DNA of 64,000 nucleotides from Impatiens glandulifera (Eukaryota; Streptophyta; Magnoliopsida; Ericales; Balsaminaceae), in assembly GCF_907164915.1 (NCBI RefSeq), contig NC_061867.1, positions 33,601,751-33,665,750 on the forward strand. Direction: 5' to 3'. The notes beneath the pieces are model-generated. The model worked only from the letters and a program-made list of their open reading frames with translations. It was not told the origin of the DNA and did no database searches. Shown here piece by piece: positions 34,125-46,400 of the stretch (position 1 is its first letter; every line of letters begins with the position of its first letter). Made by a program: the position numbers and the translations under genes.

Positions 34125-35010
34125 TTATCCTTGTAGTTAATGGCGATAATGAGGTTCTATATTGGTTAGAGTTTGTATAGGAGAATGAGTAATAAATTTA
34201 ATAATTAGACCTTACATAATATATGTAGTGAAATAGTTATTTCAATATATTAATAAACATTTAATGCATCATTAAAATTCTTCAATACACTTTGTTAAAT
34301 CATAAAGTGACTTTATCTTTAGTGTTTTTTTTATCCCTACAACAACAATATTTCCATTCATTCTTATTCATATTAGGATATATTCAAAACCTTTTGTCCT
34401 AAATTAAGAAATTCCTTAACTGTTATACACCTTAAAAAAAATCATTCCCAAAAATACGACTTTCGGATTTCAGAAATAAATATTAAATTAATATATTTTT
34501 GAATATTTTAAATAATTAAATTAAATCAAATCGAATTATTGGATAAATCTCAGTTTATGACCTAAGAATTGCAATCTAATTTTTCCCACAAAATTAAGAA
34601 AAATATATTTTGGCGTGTAGAACAATAACGCCTTCGAAAAAAAGATTTCATATGTGTTCGATGTTTGGTTACACGTGAGAAAGAGTATAGACGTTATGTC
34701 TCACGTGTATATTAGAAACGGTTTCTAAATTAATTATTTTGGCCATTTTAAAAAAATGTATTTTATAATTTATTTATTTTATTTTAGCCTTACAGAGCAT
34801 ACAAGCCCTAACACTATGTACGGATTACACATACACATAGACGGTCAATTATTTTATTATGAAAATGGACTAATTATGTAGTGCATAAACAAAAAGATCT
34901 CATCTAATACGTTGTTTGTGATAATATATAAAGAAAAAACCGCACAAGACATACATGTATATGAATGAACAATGATAGTCACACAAGGCAAGTATGATCA
35001 TATATATATA
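34125..35010. other. AT-rich non-coding stretch with a G-box inverted repeat
   Basis: This continues the sequence that F interrupted. No gene is seen. At 34671-34680 and 34699-34708 is a perfect 10-bp inverted repeat (ACACGTGAGA / TCTCACGTGT), 18 bp apart, each arm holding a CACGTG G-box. Otherwise only AT-rich sequence. Confidence 0.6.
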
Positions 35011-35564
35011 TATTAATGTTTAATTTAAATTTGTCGGGTCGATAGTTATGGTTAATTTGGATATATATGTCAGAGTAAATGAATATTTGGGTCGGATCGT
35101 GGGTTGACCCGTTCATAAACTTGAAACGGTTAAAAATAAAATTAAAAATTTTATATGTATGTTTCGAATTTATAACCTAACAAAATAAGTAAACTCAATT
35201 AACCAAATAAGTTATAATAAGACTTTATATTTTAAATTCTACACAAAATTTGATAAACGCGCAACATTCATAACAATATAATATATATATATATATATAT
35301 ATAATTCTTAATTTGAATTTCTTGTGTCGAGAGTTGTGGTCAATTTGAATATATATGTGAGAATAAATGAATAGTTGGGTCTGATCGAGGGTTGACCCGC
35401 CCATAAATCTGAAACGGTTAAAAAAACAAATACTATATAGATGTTTCAAACTTGCAACATAACAAAAAAAAAAAGTAAAATCATTTAACCAACTAAACTA
35501 ATAAGACTTTATATTTTAAATTTTACACAAAATTTTATGAATGCGCGATATTCATAATAATATA

Positions 35565-35598
<34 letters not shown>

Positions 35599-35908
35599 GT
35601 TTAATTTGAATTTTCCGGGTCGAGAGTTATGGTTAATTTGGACATAAATGTTAGAGTAAATGGATACTTGGGTCGATCGTGGTTGACCCACCATAAATTT
35701 AAAATGGTTAAAAATAAAATTAAAAATGTTATATGTATGTTTCGAACTTGCAACCTAACAAAAAAAATGTAAAACATTTTAACCAATTAAACTAATAAAT
35801 TTTTTTATTTTATATTCTACACAAATTTTGATAAACACACGACATTCATAATATATATATATATATATATATATAATAATGTTTGATTTGAATTTTCTGG
35901 GTCGAGAG
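35011..35908. repeat. About 290-bp tandem repeats with internal TA microsatellites, left part
   Basis: Three units start at the motif GGGTCGAGAGTTATGG near 35030, 35325 and 35617, and a fourth begins at 35897. Each holds GGGTTGACCC, the phrase GTATGTTTCGAACTTGCAAC, GACTTTATATTTTAAATTC and a (TA)n tract (for example 35280-35302 and 35571-35593). The array is broken at about 35908 by element K and resumes at 37826. Confidence 0.8.
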
Positions 35909-37825
35909 TATAGACACTCATTTTTACCCCTAATTTATAGTTTATACTTCTAATAAATCTAAGTCTATACAAATTTCTCGAATTCATTCACGTTTTACAG
36001 ACAATTATTTTTAGAATATTTGAGTGTTCCTAAGTTAGGATACTTAGGAAAGTTATTATAATTTGAATATCCATGGTTTAGGTAAAATACCTTGGATATT
36101 TATAAATAAATAAAACAAAAACTTAAAAAATATATATATTAACATTTTTTTATAATTTAAAACAAAATTGTTATGTTATGTATAGTGTTGTTATTTTGTT
36201 AATTAAATTAACTGTTTTAAATAATTAGTTTAGTTATACAATATATTAGTTGTTAGATTAGATTTTGCAATTTAATTTTGAATTTGACTTAGTTAGTATT
36301 TTATTATAATTAGAATGGTTACTTAGAAAAGTTTGTTTCATTCATTAAAAGTTTGTTTTAATTTTAATTAGGAATAAATATGATTATTTCCTTTTAAAAA
36401 TGAATAATCGTTTGTTTTTTTATTTTAATTATTTTGTTTTCCCTTTTATTATTTTATTTTTAATAAAAATTTTGTAGGCAAAAGGGAAAAGAACGGGGAA
36501 AAATAAAAGGGAAAGAGAATGATTCAATGAGGTGAGATGGAGATTGAAAACTTGGTCATTTTTGAATAAAAAAAATGACCAATTTTACATCATTTTTTAA
36601 TTAGATTTTAAATCTCATTAGATAACACTTGACCATTTAGTGACATGTGACATGTCAAGTAAAAATTGCTCAATTTAAACATTTGTAAATGTTTAAATGC
36701 AAATCTTTTTCTAACGTGTAAGATTGTTAAATGGGCCTTGAGCTTTAGGGTTTCTCTCAAAGGAGCGAAACCATTGTAATCTCTTTTTCCTTTTTTCATG
36801 AATTTAAATTTGAAGTTTGCTTGCTTTTCTTTTATTTCACTGCATGCATTGTTTCTGTTAAAGCTTTTGTTTCGATAGGTGTTTAGGAGATTTGTATTTT
36901 TCTTATAAATATGTAATCTAAATAAACAATAAAAAAAAATAGAAAATTTAATGTACATAAAGGTCCTAGACATAATTTTTTTTGAGCTTGAATTTTAAAT
37001 TTTAAAAATAAAAATAGTTTACCCAAACAGAATTTCTAATTAAAACTTTGAATATATACATGACCAATGATGCTGGTATTAAAAGTTAGTGGCTTATTTG
37101 ATCCTAGGTTAGAATAAATTTTAAAATTAAACCCTTAACTATAATTGAACATAGCCCTAATTTAGACTTATGATTTTTCTTAGACTTAGGAAATTTATTT
37201 TCTTGAAATATAATTTTTTAAAACTCAAAAAAAATATTTAGGGCCTTTATATAATTCATTTCAATAAAGTTCTTAAAATAAATTTAGACTTAGGCCAATT
37301 AAATTTTGATCAATAATTTGCTTAGTGTTGATTCTTTATGATGACTTTATGTGTGAATTATTTATTCATGTTTTCTTTAAGTTTTGTCTTTGTTTGTTAC
37401 TTCTTTGTTTTTATCTAATCCAAACCCTTAGAATGTTAAAATGGAAAAATTCTAAATCGTAAATCGTAAGGTATATAAAAGAACAGCCAAAATTAAATAG
37501 TAAAGATCTTAGGGGCGTTGTGGGACATATCCTCTAAAAAAAATCTTTCCCACACGTAACCAAACGCCGAACTCACTCTCTTAATTTCCTTATTTTTAAA
37601 ATTAGGTGGCGACTCTCCAGTCACTTCCCATTAAAAATCTCTCAATCACTTCTACATTCGACGGATGGTAAGTTATGAAGTTGTCTACAAAACCTCGTTT
37701 TTTAAACTTAAACTTTTCAAACCTTAAAATTAATCCCCCTCAAGTTTTCAATTTTTTTTAAAAAGCATCCCAGATATTTTTAAACACATCGATAAAAACG
37801 TATTTTTAAAAAAATTGATCACAAA
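35909..37825 (+). mobile_element. Element K: Tat/Ogre-like LTR fragment
   Basis: This 1.9-kb insertion splits the 290-bp repeat array between 'gggtcgagag' and 'gagttgtgg'. It starts TATAGACACTCATTT, a form of the TGTAGACAC start seen in Tat-lineage LTRs (recalled, not checked). It has a TATA box TATATAAAAG near 37473. At 37607 comes TGGCGACTCTCCAG, which resembles the tRNA-Arg-type PBS of Tat/Ogre elements. If so, 35909-~37604 is a 5' LTR followed by ~220 bp of internal leader. No ORF. Confidence 0.45.
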
Positions 37826-38360
37826 GAGTTGTGGTTAATTAAGATATATATGTGAAAGTATATAGATACTTGGGTCGGATAGTGGGTTGCCTAGCCAATA
37901 AACTTGAAATGGTAAAAAATAAAATAAAATATGCTATAGGTATGTTTCAAATTTGCAACCAAAGAAAATAAAATAAAAACACTTTAACCAACTATGCTAA
38001 TAAGACTTTATATTTTAAATAATACACAAAATTTGATAAACGCTTGACAATTATAAAAAATCTAATATTTATATATATATAATAATGCTTAATTTGAATT
38101 TGTCATGTCAAGAACTGTGGTTAATTTGGATATGAATATATATATATATATGTGTGTGTGTGAGAGAGAGTAAATAGATATGTGAGTTGGATCGCGGGTT
38201 GACCCGCCCATAAACTAAAAAAGAAATTAAAAATAATATATGTATGTTTCAAACTTGTAACCTAACAAAAAAAAAAGTAAAACTATTTCACCAACTAAAC
38301 TAATAAAACTTTATACTTTCAATTCTAGACAAAATTTGATGAACGTGCGACATTCATAGT

Positions 38361-38397
<37 letters not shown>

Positions 38398-38990
38398 GAT
38401 TAATTTGGATATATACGTGAAAGTAAATGGATATATGAGTCGGATTATGCTTGACCCGCCCATAAAATTTAAACGGTTAAAAAGAAAATTAAAAATTCTA
38501 TAAATAGGTTTCAAACTTCCAACTAACAAAATAAGTACAACCATTTAATCAACTAGACTAATAAGACTTTATATTTTAAATTCAACACCAAATTTTATGA
38601 ATGTGCGACAGTCTTAACAATATAAGTTCAACTATCCCATAAAATTAAAACGGTTAAAAATAAAATTGAAAATGCTATATGTATGTTTTGAACTTGCAAC
38701 CTAACATAAAAGTATAACCATTTAACTTACTAGACTAATAAGACTTTATATTTTAAATTCAACACCAAATTTGATTAATGTGGGACATTTTTAACAATAT
38801 AAGTTAACTTTTTAACTAACTAATCGATATATATATAAATAGTTAATTTCAAAGTGTCGAGATTAACGAGTCGAGATCTGTGATTAATTTGAATATATAT
38901 GTAAGACTAACAAAAACAAATGTTATAGGTATGTTTCGAACTTGCAACCTAACAAAAACAAATACAATATTTTAACAAATCCTTTAATTA
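37826..38990. repeat. About 290-bp tandem repeats, right part
   Basis: Continuation of the array at 35011-35908, with further units near 37828, 38103, 38395, 38630 and 38870. They become shorter and more decayed rightwards. TA microsatellites recur at the same place in most units (for example 38139-38150 and 38370-38393). Confidence 0.75.

Positions 38991-39060
<70 letters not shown>
38991..39060. repeat. TA microsatellite
   Basis: A nearly pure (TA)n tract of about 60 bp. A shorter TA tract lies at 39366-39384. Probably grown from the TA part of the adjacent tandem units. Confidence 0.9.
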
Positions 39061-39062
<2 letters not shown>

Positions 39063-39460
39063 TATATATAAATCTTAATTAATTAGGAATGAAATTGACA
39101 TATTACATTATTTTTTATTTAAATAATAAATCTAACTAATTAAAATTCAAAATTCAAAATCTATTTAAAAAAATAATAATAAAATATACATTAATAGTAT
39201 AATAATAATTTATTCATATATAGATAATAAGCTTTAGTGAAAAAATTAATAAATTTTAAAAATAAATATTTAAGTCCAATTTATTAAAATAATAAATATT
39301 TATTGAATTTTTTTAAAATTCAAATATTATATATATATTTAAGTATTTTTTTTAATTGTTAGTCATATATATATATATATATATGTTTGTATGCTACATA
39401 ATGGAGACCATAGTTCAAATTCCGTTAACACAATTTTTAAACTATTAAAAAACATTGATG
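39061..39460. other. AT-rich non-coding stretch
   Basis: Low-complexity A/T sequence with no ORF, repeat unit or RNA gene that I can recognise. Confidence 0.5.
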
Positions 39461-40412
39461 GTTAATATGTGAAATAAAAACGTTGGTTTATCGAAGTGAG
39501 AAGATAGTTGGATGCGAACGATATTTTTTAAAATTTACGATAAAATTAGTGTTTGGGCAAATAACATTAACAAAATTAGAGGTTGATTATGATGGATGGT
39601 TAAAATATGCGATAAAAATTGGTGGTTAGGTAAATTACATTCACGATATGGAAGGAGATGGTTTGTTTTATGTTGATTTGACCGAACTGAAATTTTAAGG
39701 TCACAAGATTAGAGGTCTGTTGAGGTGGATAAAAATATCAAAATGAGATAGTTGGTTAGTCGAAGTGAGTATTCCACACAATGAGAGGTCAACTAGGTCA
39801 ATTGAGGTGGATAAAAATATAGAATGAGATGGTTGGTTAGTCGAAGTGAGTATGCCACACGATGAGAGGTCAATTGGGGATTGGTGTGCTAAAGTAAGGG
39901 TAAAAGAGATTGTAATCTACCAAAGTAAAAGTTTAAGGTCACGGTATAAGATGTACGATTATGGTGGATAAATATGAAATGAGATGGGCTAGTCAAACAA
40001 AATGAGGATAAGTAAGTCAAGTTGTTTATTGTAAAATATGTGAGGAGATGGATTGTTTGACCGAAGTGAAAGTAAAGTCTCGAGATGAGAGGTTGATTGA
40101 TATTAGTGGGATAAAAATGTAAAATGAGATAGTTTTGGTAAATCGAAGTAGGTAAGGTCACTCTATGAGAGGTCGATTGGGGGATGGATGGGTCAAAGTG
40201 AGGGTAAAAGAGATTGGTAACGTTAGAGATAGTTTATTTGATCAAAATGAATTTTTGTAAGGTTACACAATATGAGAGGTTGATTAGGGTGTGGATAAAT
40301 ATGTAATGAGATGGTTAGTTATTCGAAATGAGGATAAAAAAGTGAGGTTGTGTATTGTAAAATATATGAGGATATGAGTCACGAGATAAAAGTTTAGTTG
40401 GGGATTGGTGAC
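39461..40412. repeat. Degenerate satellite-like array, left part
   Basis: Short related units of about 80-90 bp recur, with phrases such as GATGAGAGGTCAATTG, GGATAAATATGAAATGAGAT, GGTTAGTCGAAGTGAG and TATTGTAAAATATGTGAGG. The last phrase returns about every 330-340 bp, which suggests a higher-order unit. Broken at 40412 by element G; continues at 42153. Confidence 0.7.
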
Positions 40413-41892
40413 TGTTAGGATTGGGATTGTCGAAGGAGAATGGGGTCTCACAAAGCTAAACTCTTACACACATTATTCGGTAATAACTCTGTTAAAGGTT
40501 GATTTTCTCATCTCCATTCTACACAAGCCATCACAAACTCTTGACAAAGTCAAGGGCAAAACTGTTTGTTTCAACATGAAGCGACAAATAAATGGTTTGA
40601 AGATTCAGACAGAAAAGAACACAAGACACAAGAGTTCTTTATGGATGTTCGGAGTAAACTCTCCTACGTCACCCCTTCTTCTCGACTTCGAGAAGGATAT
40701 TCTTATCAACCTTGGGAAGAATATTCACTAAAAGACTTTGGTTTGAATACAATTCTTATACAAACCCAATCGGACAACCAGGACTTAGACACTGCTTGTT
40801 TTTGAACTCCTAGTACACAACACTTGTTGAATAGATAATGTATATTCAACATACAAATAATCACACATATGTAAAGATTAATATAATGCTTTGTATGTGC
40901 TGTCTCTCAAAGAAAATGCTAAGGAAAGAGCTTGAATATATATTTGTAGAGAGTTTAATTAGCAAGAGAGTCCTGATCATCAAGTCTGCTTGTTGTTCTT
41001 CCTTTAATTTTCTTATATATTCAAAGCATAGAAATGGTCATATCTGCTTCACCAACGGACCTGTTGACTTCAAATGACACTAGTCCTCTTTTGATTGGAT
41101 GAGCTTCAGAATGACACAATAGAGGAGATCTTCGTTGATCTTGTCTGTTCTTGATGAGTGAAAGCCAAAATTCATTTAATGGAACCTGCTGTACTAAGAA
41201 CGTTTATTTTAGAGGATTTGAATAATTTTGGTATATGATAGTCTTCTTTAGGACTGTCTCTTTGCTGCTGTGTTAGACTGCCCGTCCCAAATTGGTGAAA
41301 CGTTGCTTTGCTAGACTGCTCATAACGAATTCTTAATATAGAGATGAGATTAATTAGGTAGCTTTCGAAATCATTTAATACTGGACTTGCATTTAATGCC
41401 GAATTCATTTAATAACGGAGAGCCCCTTAAATGTCGAATTCATTTAATACCGGACGCCTCATATTAAATATCGAATTCTGGGAAGCCGATCTGTGGGAAA
41501 CCAGAATGGGAAGCCAATCTGCACGGGGAGCCAATATGTTAGGATGTCGATATCTGGAAAGTCGGACGCACGCTTTCTAGAATGACGAAATCTAAATAAC
41601 CGATTCGACGTGCCCTTGCAAACTAGCGATCTCGCCTATGTGGCAATTTATGTATTTGCTCAGCTTCCTTGAAATAATAAAACTTTAATTATTATTTGCG
41701 TTTGGTGAGATTCGAACCCTAGTCACCCGTGTGACTAGCGGAAGTACTAACTACTGTACTACAACACCTTGTTTTTATCTTTAAAATTATTAATATACTT
41801 GATATGACTTAACAATTATATATAATTTCACTTATATATATAATTGAACTTAGTTTTATTCATTCATTATCAAAACTCTTTCATATCTAACA
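40413..41892 (-). repeat. LTR of element G
   Basis: A 1480-bp LTR starting TGTTAGATATG and ending CCCAATCCTAACA in minus sense. A TATA box TATATAAG lies near 41011. The shared modules are at 40642-40683 (GGAGTAAACTCTCC with CTACGTCACCCC) and 40540-40554 (CTTGACAAAGTCAAG). The U3 part (41390-41560) repeats GTCGAATTCATTTAATA and GGGAAGCC phrases. Confidence 0.85.
41704..41768 (-). other. tRNA-like (SINE head or tRNA pseudogene)
   Basis: Minus sense begins GGTGTTGTAGTACAGTAG and ends GGGTTCGAATCTCACC. These look like pol III box A (TAGTACAGTAG) and box B (GGTTCGAATC) at the right spacing. It does not fold as a full tRNA by eye, and it lies inside the U3 of the G LTR. Confidence 0.45.
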
Positions 41893-42120
41893 ATTTCTCC
41901 CTTTTTGGTTATTTAAACTAAATATTCAAAACTTGGTAATTTTATAATTATTGACTAATTCTCCTAAGTTAATTAGCAAATTTAATCTTATAATTTCTCC
42001 CTTTTTGATTATTTGAACTAAATATTCAAAACATGGTACTCTTATAATTGTTGGCTAATTTTCTTAAGTTGATTAGCAAATTTAATCTATCAATTTCTCC
42101 CTCTTAGATTATTTAGAATA
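41891..42120 (-). repeat. Three 100-bp units, each with a polypurine tract
   Basis: The phrase CAATTTCTCCCTTTTTGG and variants start at 41891, 41991 and 42091, exactly 100 bp apart. In minus sense each is AAAAAGGGAGAAAT preceded by GAATATTTAG. Only the copy at 41893 abuts the LTR. Confidence 0.85.
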
Positions 42121-42157
42121 AATTATCAAAGCCTGTTGTTTATTTCTTAGCAGTGAC

Positions 42158-42832
42158 CAAAATGAAGAGTAAAATAGATGGGTGATGTTGGAGATTGTTG
42201 ACTTGACCAAAGTGAAAGTGTAAGGTCACATATAAGAGGTCGATTATTGGGGTGGATAAATATGAAATGAGATGGATGGTTAACTGAATTGAGGATAAAA
42301 AAGGTCGGATTGTATATTGTAAAATATGTTAGGAGATGAGTTATTTGACAAAGTAAAATCAAGGTCTCGAGTTGAGAGGTTGATTGTGAATTGGTGGATA
42401 AATGTGGAATGAGATGGTTAATTATTCAAAGTAAGAGTAAGGTGACGAGATGAAAGGTCAATTGAGGTGGATAATGTGGAATGAGATGTGTATGAGGATA
42501 AGAATATCGTATTGTTTATTACAAAATATATGAGAAGATGAGTTGTTTGATGAAGTAAGTAAGGTCTTTAAGTGAATAGAGGTCGATTGTGATTGGTGGA
42601 TAAACATGGAATGAGATGATATTTGATTAGTTGAAGTGAAAGTAAGGTAAAGAAATAGATGTCGATTTAGAAATAACTGATATTGGTGGTTAAAATATGC
42701 GAGAATATTAGTTGTTTTACCAAAGTGAAAGTTAAGGTCAGGAGATAAAAAGTCTAATTTGAATTGGTATCAATGTGGAATGAGATGGTTGGTCAGTCTG
42801 AGTGCTTTAATATACGAGATGAGAGGTCAATT
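42158..42832. repeat. Degenerate satellite-like array, right part
   Basis: Same units as 39461-40412, for example GGATAAATATGAAATGAGATG at 42253 and TTGTATATTGTAAAATATG near 42310. It ends abruptly where the Copia gag of element H begins, a junction without visible target duplication. Confidence 0.7.
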
Positions 42833-43412
42833 GAGCTCAAATGTGCTCCTACAGCAACATTATCGTGCAAAAGGATTTGAGAAGTATTCTGAATTGATAT
42901 CATGTCTATTATTGGTCGAACAGAATAATGAGCTTTTGATGAAAAATCATGAGGCGCGTCCAACTGGATTGACTTCATTCCCTGAAGTGAATGTGAAATC
43001 ATATAATTATAGAGGGCAACATCGTGGTCCTAGTCACGGTCATTTTTCAGGTCATTCCCACAAAAATGGTCGTGGACGTGGTGGTGGTCATATGATAAAA
43101 GGGAAGAACAATAAACATATACATGATAATAAAAGGGAACAAATCAATAAGACTGTGGATAACAAATGCTATCGTTGCGGTATGAATGGTCATTGGTCGC
43201 GTACCTGTAGTACGCCAAAATATTTTATCGATCTTTATCAAGCATCACTAAAAGTAAAAGGGTCCATCGAGACCAACTTGGATTTCAATGATGAAAAAAT
43301 GATAATGGAGACCAACTTGGTTTCGGCTTCCGGTGATGATAAAATAACTTTTGGTCTCGATGATTTCTCCCAGTTTGATGTAGCTGACTTTCTTGTCGAG
43401 CATAAAAATTAA
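42833..43412 (+). pseudogene. Copia Gag C-terminal part of H
   Basis: The open frame starts in the neighbouring satellite (42759), but only 42833 onward is Gag. It reads LLQQHYRAKGFEKYSELI, then LLVEQNNELLMKNHEARPTG, a Gly/Arg/His-rich stretch and an intact zinc knuckle CYRCGMNGHWSRTC (about 43168-43209). The tail YFIDLYQASLK and DVADFL is typical of this common plant Copia Gag. The capsid N-terminus is absent, so the fragment is non-functional. Confidence 0.8.
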
Positions 43413-43429
43413 AATGGGATCATTGTATA

Positions 43430-46400
43430 TTTGAGTTTATTTTATAATGTTTAATAAAAATTTCTAAATATATATATATATATATATATATATTATTATA
43501 ATAATAAATAAAACTTATATTTTATCGATACTATATTTAGTTTGATGTTGTGTTTGAATTATTATTATCGGTTCATGTATTCATTTATTATTAATATTTA
43601 TTTTATTCAATAAAAATGAAGATTTCTGGAAGCGAATACTTGATGAATGAAAAATACAGTTGTCTCGTAGACAGTGCATAAACACATACTATTTTGAAAA
43701 GCAATAGATTTTTTTACTTCTTTGGTGATGAATGAGACATGCGTGAATACGATATCGGGTAGTTCAAAAATTATTGAAGGCTCCAAAAGAGTAAATATTA
43801 TATTACCCATAGGAACAAATATTTGTGTGTATAATGCTTTATATTCGTTCAAGTCTTAAAGAAACTTGTTGAGTTTTAAAGATATCCCCAGAAATGGATA
43901 TCACATTGAGACTTATGAAAGTAATAAAAAAATATTTATCTATCACGAGTATCATCTCGGTTAAAAAATATTTCTTAGAAAAATTACCCGCAGTTTCTTT
44001 TGTATTATATCTCACAAACATAAGTGTTGACAAAGTACATGTGGTTAAAACCAGAAGTTTGTCAATCAAAATATTTTTATTACATGGCATGATAGATTGG
44101 GACATCCTGGAGCTATTATGATGCGAAGAATAATTAATCATTCATGTGGGCATTCATTGAAAAACCAAAAAATATTCTACCCAATGAATTTTCTTGTGTT
44201 GCTTGTTCACAAGGAAAGTTAATAATAAGGTCATCATCATCTAAAATCAGGGTTAAACCCTTAAAATTTCTTTAAAGAATACAAGGTGATATATGTGGGC
44301 CTATCCACCCACCATGTGGACCATTCAGATATTTTATGGTATTAATTGACGCATCAACAAGATGGTCACATGTGTGTTCTTTATCAACTCGCAATCAAGC
44401 ATTTACAAGATTGTTTGCTCAAATTATCAAATTACGAGCTCACTTCCTAGACTATTTAATTAAATCTATTCGTCTTGATAATGCTAGAGAATTCACATCT
44501 CAAGCTTTTAATAATTATTGTATGTCAATTGAGATAAGTATTGAACATCTAGTAGCACATGTTTACACACAAAATAGCCTCGCAAAGTCATTAACAAAAT
44601 GTCTTCAATTAATTGTAAGACTATTGCTTATGAAAACAAAACTTCCAATACAAGCTTAGGGACATGCTATTTTACATGCGGCAACATTAATTCGTATCAG
44701 ACCCACAAATTATAATGAGGTCTCCCCTATTGAAATGATTTATGGTTAGGAAACAAATATTCCCCGTTTAATAATTTCGGATGTGCAGTATATGTGTCAA
44801 TTGCTTCACCACAACGCACAAAGATGGGACCTCAAAGAAGATTGGGGATATATGTTGGATATCAATCACCGTCTATAATTAAATATCTTGAGCCATTGAC
44901 GGGTGATTTATTCACGGCACGATTTGCCGATTTTCATTTCGATGAAATGATATCTCCAACATTAAAAAGGGAAAATAAGCAGTTGGAAAATGAAGTAATC
45001 TGGCATGAGTTATTATTAGCTCATTATGATCCTCGTACAAAGCAATTTGAACTTGAAGTTCAGTAAATTAACAATTATTAACTTGCAAAATTTAGAAAAT
45101 CAATTTCCAAATGCCTTTATTGACCTAAGAAAGTTATAAAGTCTTATATTTCATCTGCAAATGCTCCAATTATGATTGATGTTCTTGAAAGACAACCATT
45201 ACCGCTAATGAACCTAAAATGCAAGTGAAGTGTGATAGACTAGTCGGGTCCAAAGATAAAAATTCTCGAAAAAGAAAAGAAGCTCAAATTGAGAAAACAG
45301 TTACTCTAAAAGAGTATTCAGTCATCGAAAAAATGATTCCGGAGGAATCACATGTATATGAAAATGAAGAGATCTCTATAAACTATGTTTTGACTGGAAA
45401 AAGAAGGAATCGATATCAAATTGACATCGATGAAAAACATTTATATGCTATAACATGCAATATTGTTAATGAAGATGAGGATATTGAACTAAAGTCTATA
45501 GAAGAATGCAGGTAGAGAAATGATTGGCCAAAATGGAAAGATGTGATTGAAGCTGAATTAAAATCGCTCGCAAAACATAAAGTTTTTGGACCTATCGTTC
45601 GTACCCCCATAGGTATTAAACCGATAATTTATAAATGGGTATTTATAAGAAAATGAAATGAGAAAAATGAAATTGTCAAATATAAGGCACGACTTGTAGC
45701 CTAGGAATTCTCACAAAGACCTGGTATTGATTATAAGGAGACATATTATATCATGTGGTGGATGCAACAACATTTATATATTTGATATGTTTATCAATAC
45801 ACGAGAAGTTGTATATGAGATTAATGGATGTTGTTAGGACATATTTATATAGCTCCCTTGAGAACAGCATATACATGAAACTTCCTAAAGGATTTAAAAT
45901 GCATGAAGCATGTAGTTCAGATCGTCGAGACCTTTACTCGGTTCAATTATGCAGATCTCTATATGGATTGAAACATTCTAGACGTATATGTTATAAAAGT
46001 CTTAGTGAATATTTGTTAAAGAATGGATTTCAAAATGATCCAATATGTTCATGTGTGTTTATCAAGAGATATGGATCACAATTTTTAATAATTGCAATTT
46101 ATGTGGACGATCTAAATATTATTGGAACAACAGATGAACTATCAAAAACAATTGATTATCTCAAGAAAGAATTTGAGATGAAAGATCTCGGGAAAAACAA
46201 AGTTATGTATTGGCTTGTAACTTGATCATTTTGAGAATGGAATTTTTGTCCATCAATCTGCTTATACATCAAAAGTACTAAAAATGATTTTATTTTATAG
46301 ATAAAGTGCATCCCTTGAGTAGTCCAATGATCGTGAGATCGCTTTATGTAAATAAAGATCCATTTCGACCTCATATGAATGATGAAGAATTAATTGGTCC

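Larger units (their letters stand above)
40413..42152 (-). mobile_element. Element G: LTR plus 3' internal remnant
   Basis: This 1740-bp insertion in the satellite array has perfect GTGAC target duplications (40408-40412 and 42153-42157). Read in minus sense it is a short piece (ending TTAGCA in plus sense, perhaps the last bases of the 5' LTR), a ~230-bp stretch with three polypurine tracts, then one full LTR (41892 to 40413). Everything from the 5' LTR to the 3' untranslated region is deleted. The uninterrupted array unit at 39875-39905 shows what the empty site looked like. Confidence 0.85.

Noticed and set aside
42759..42832. N-terminal 25 codons of the H gag frame
   Set aside because: This part is satellite sequence that happens to be open; Gag similarity starts only at about 42833.
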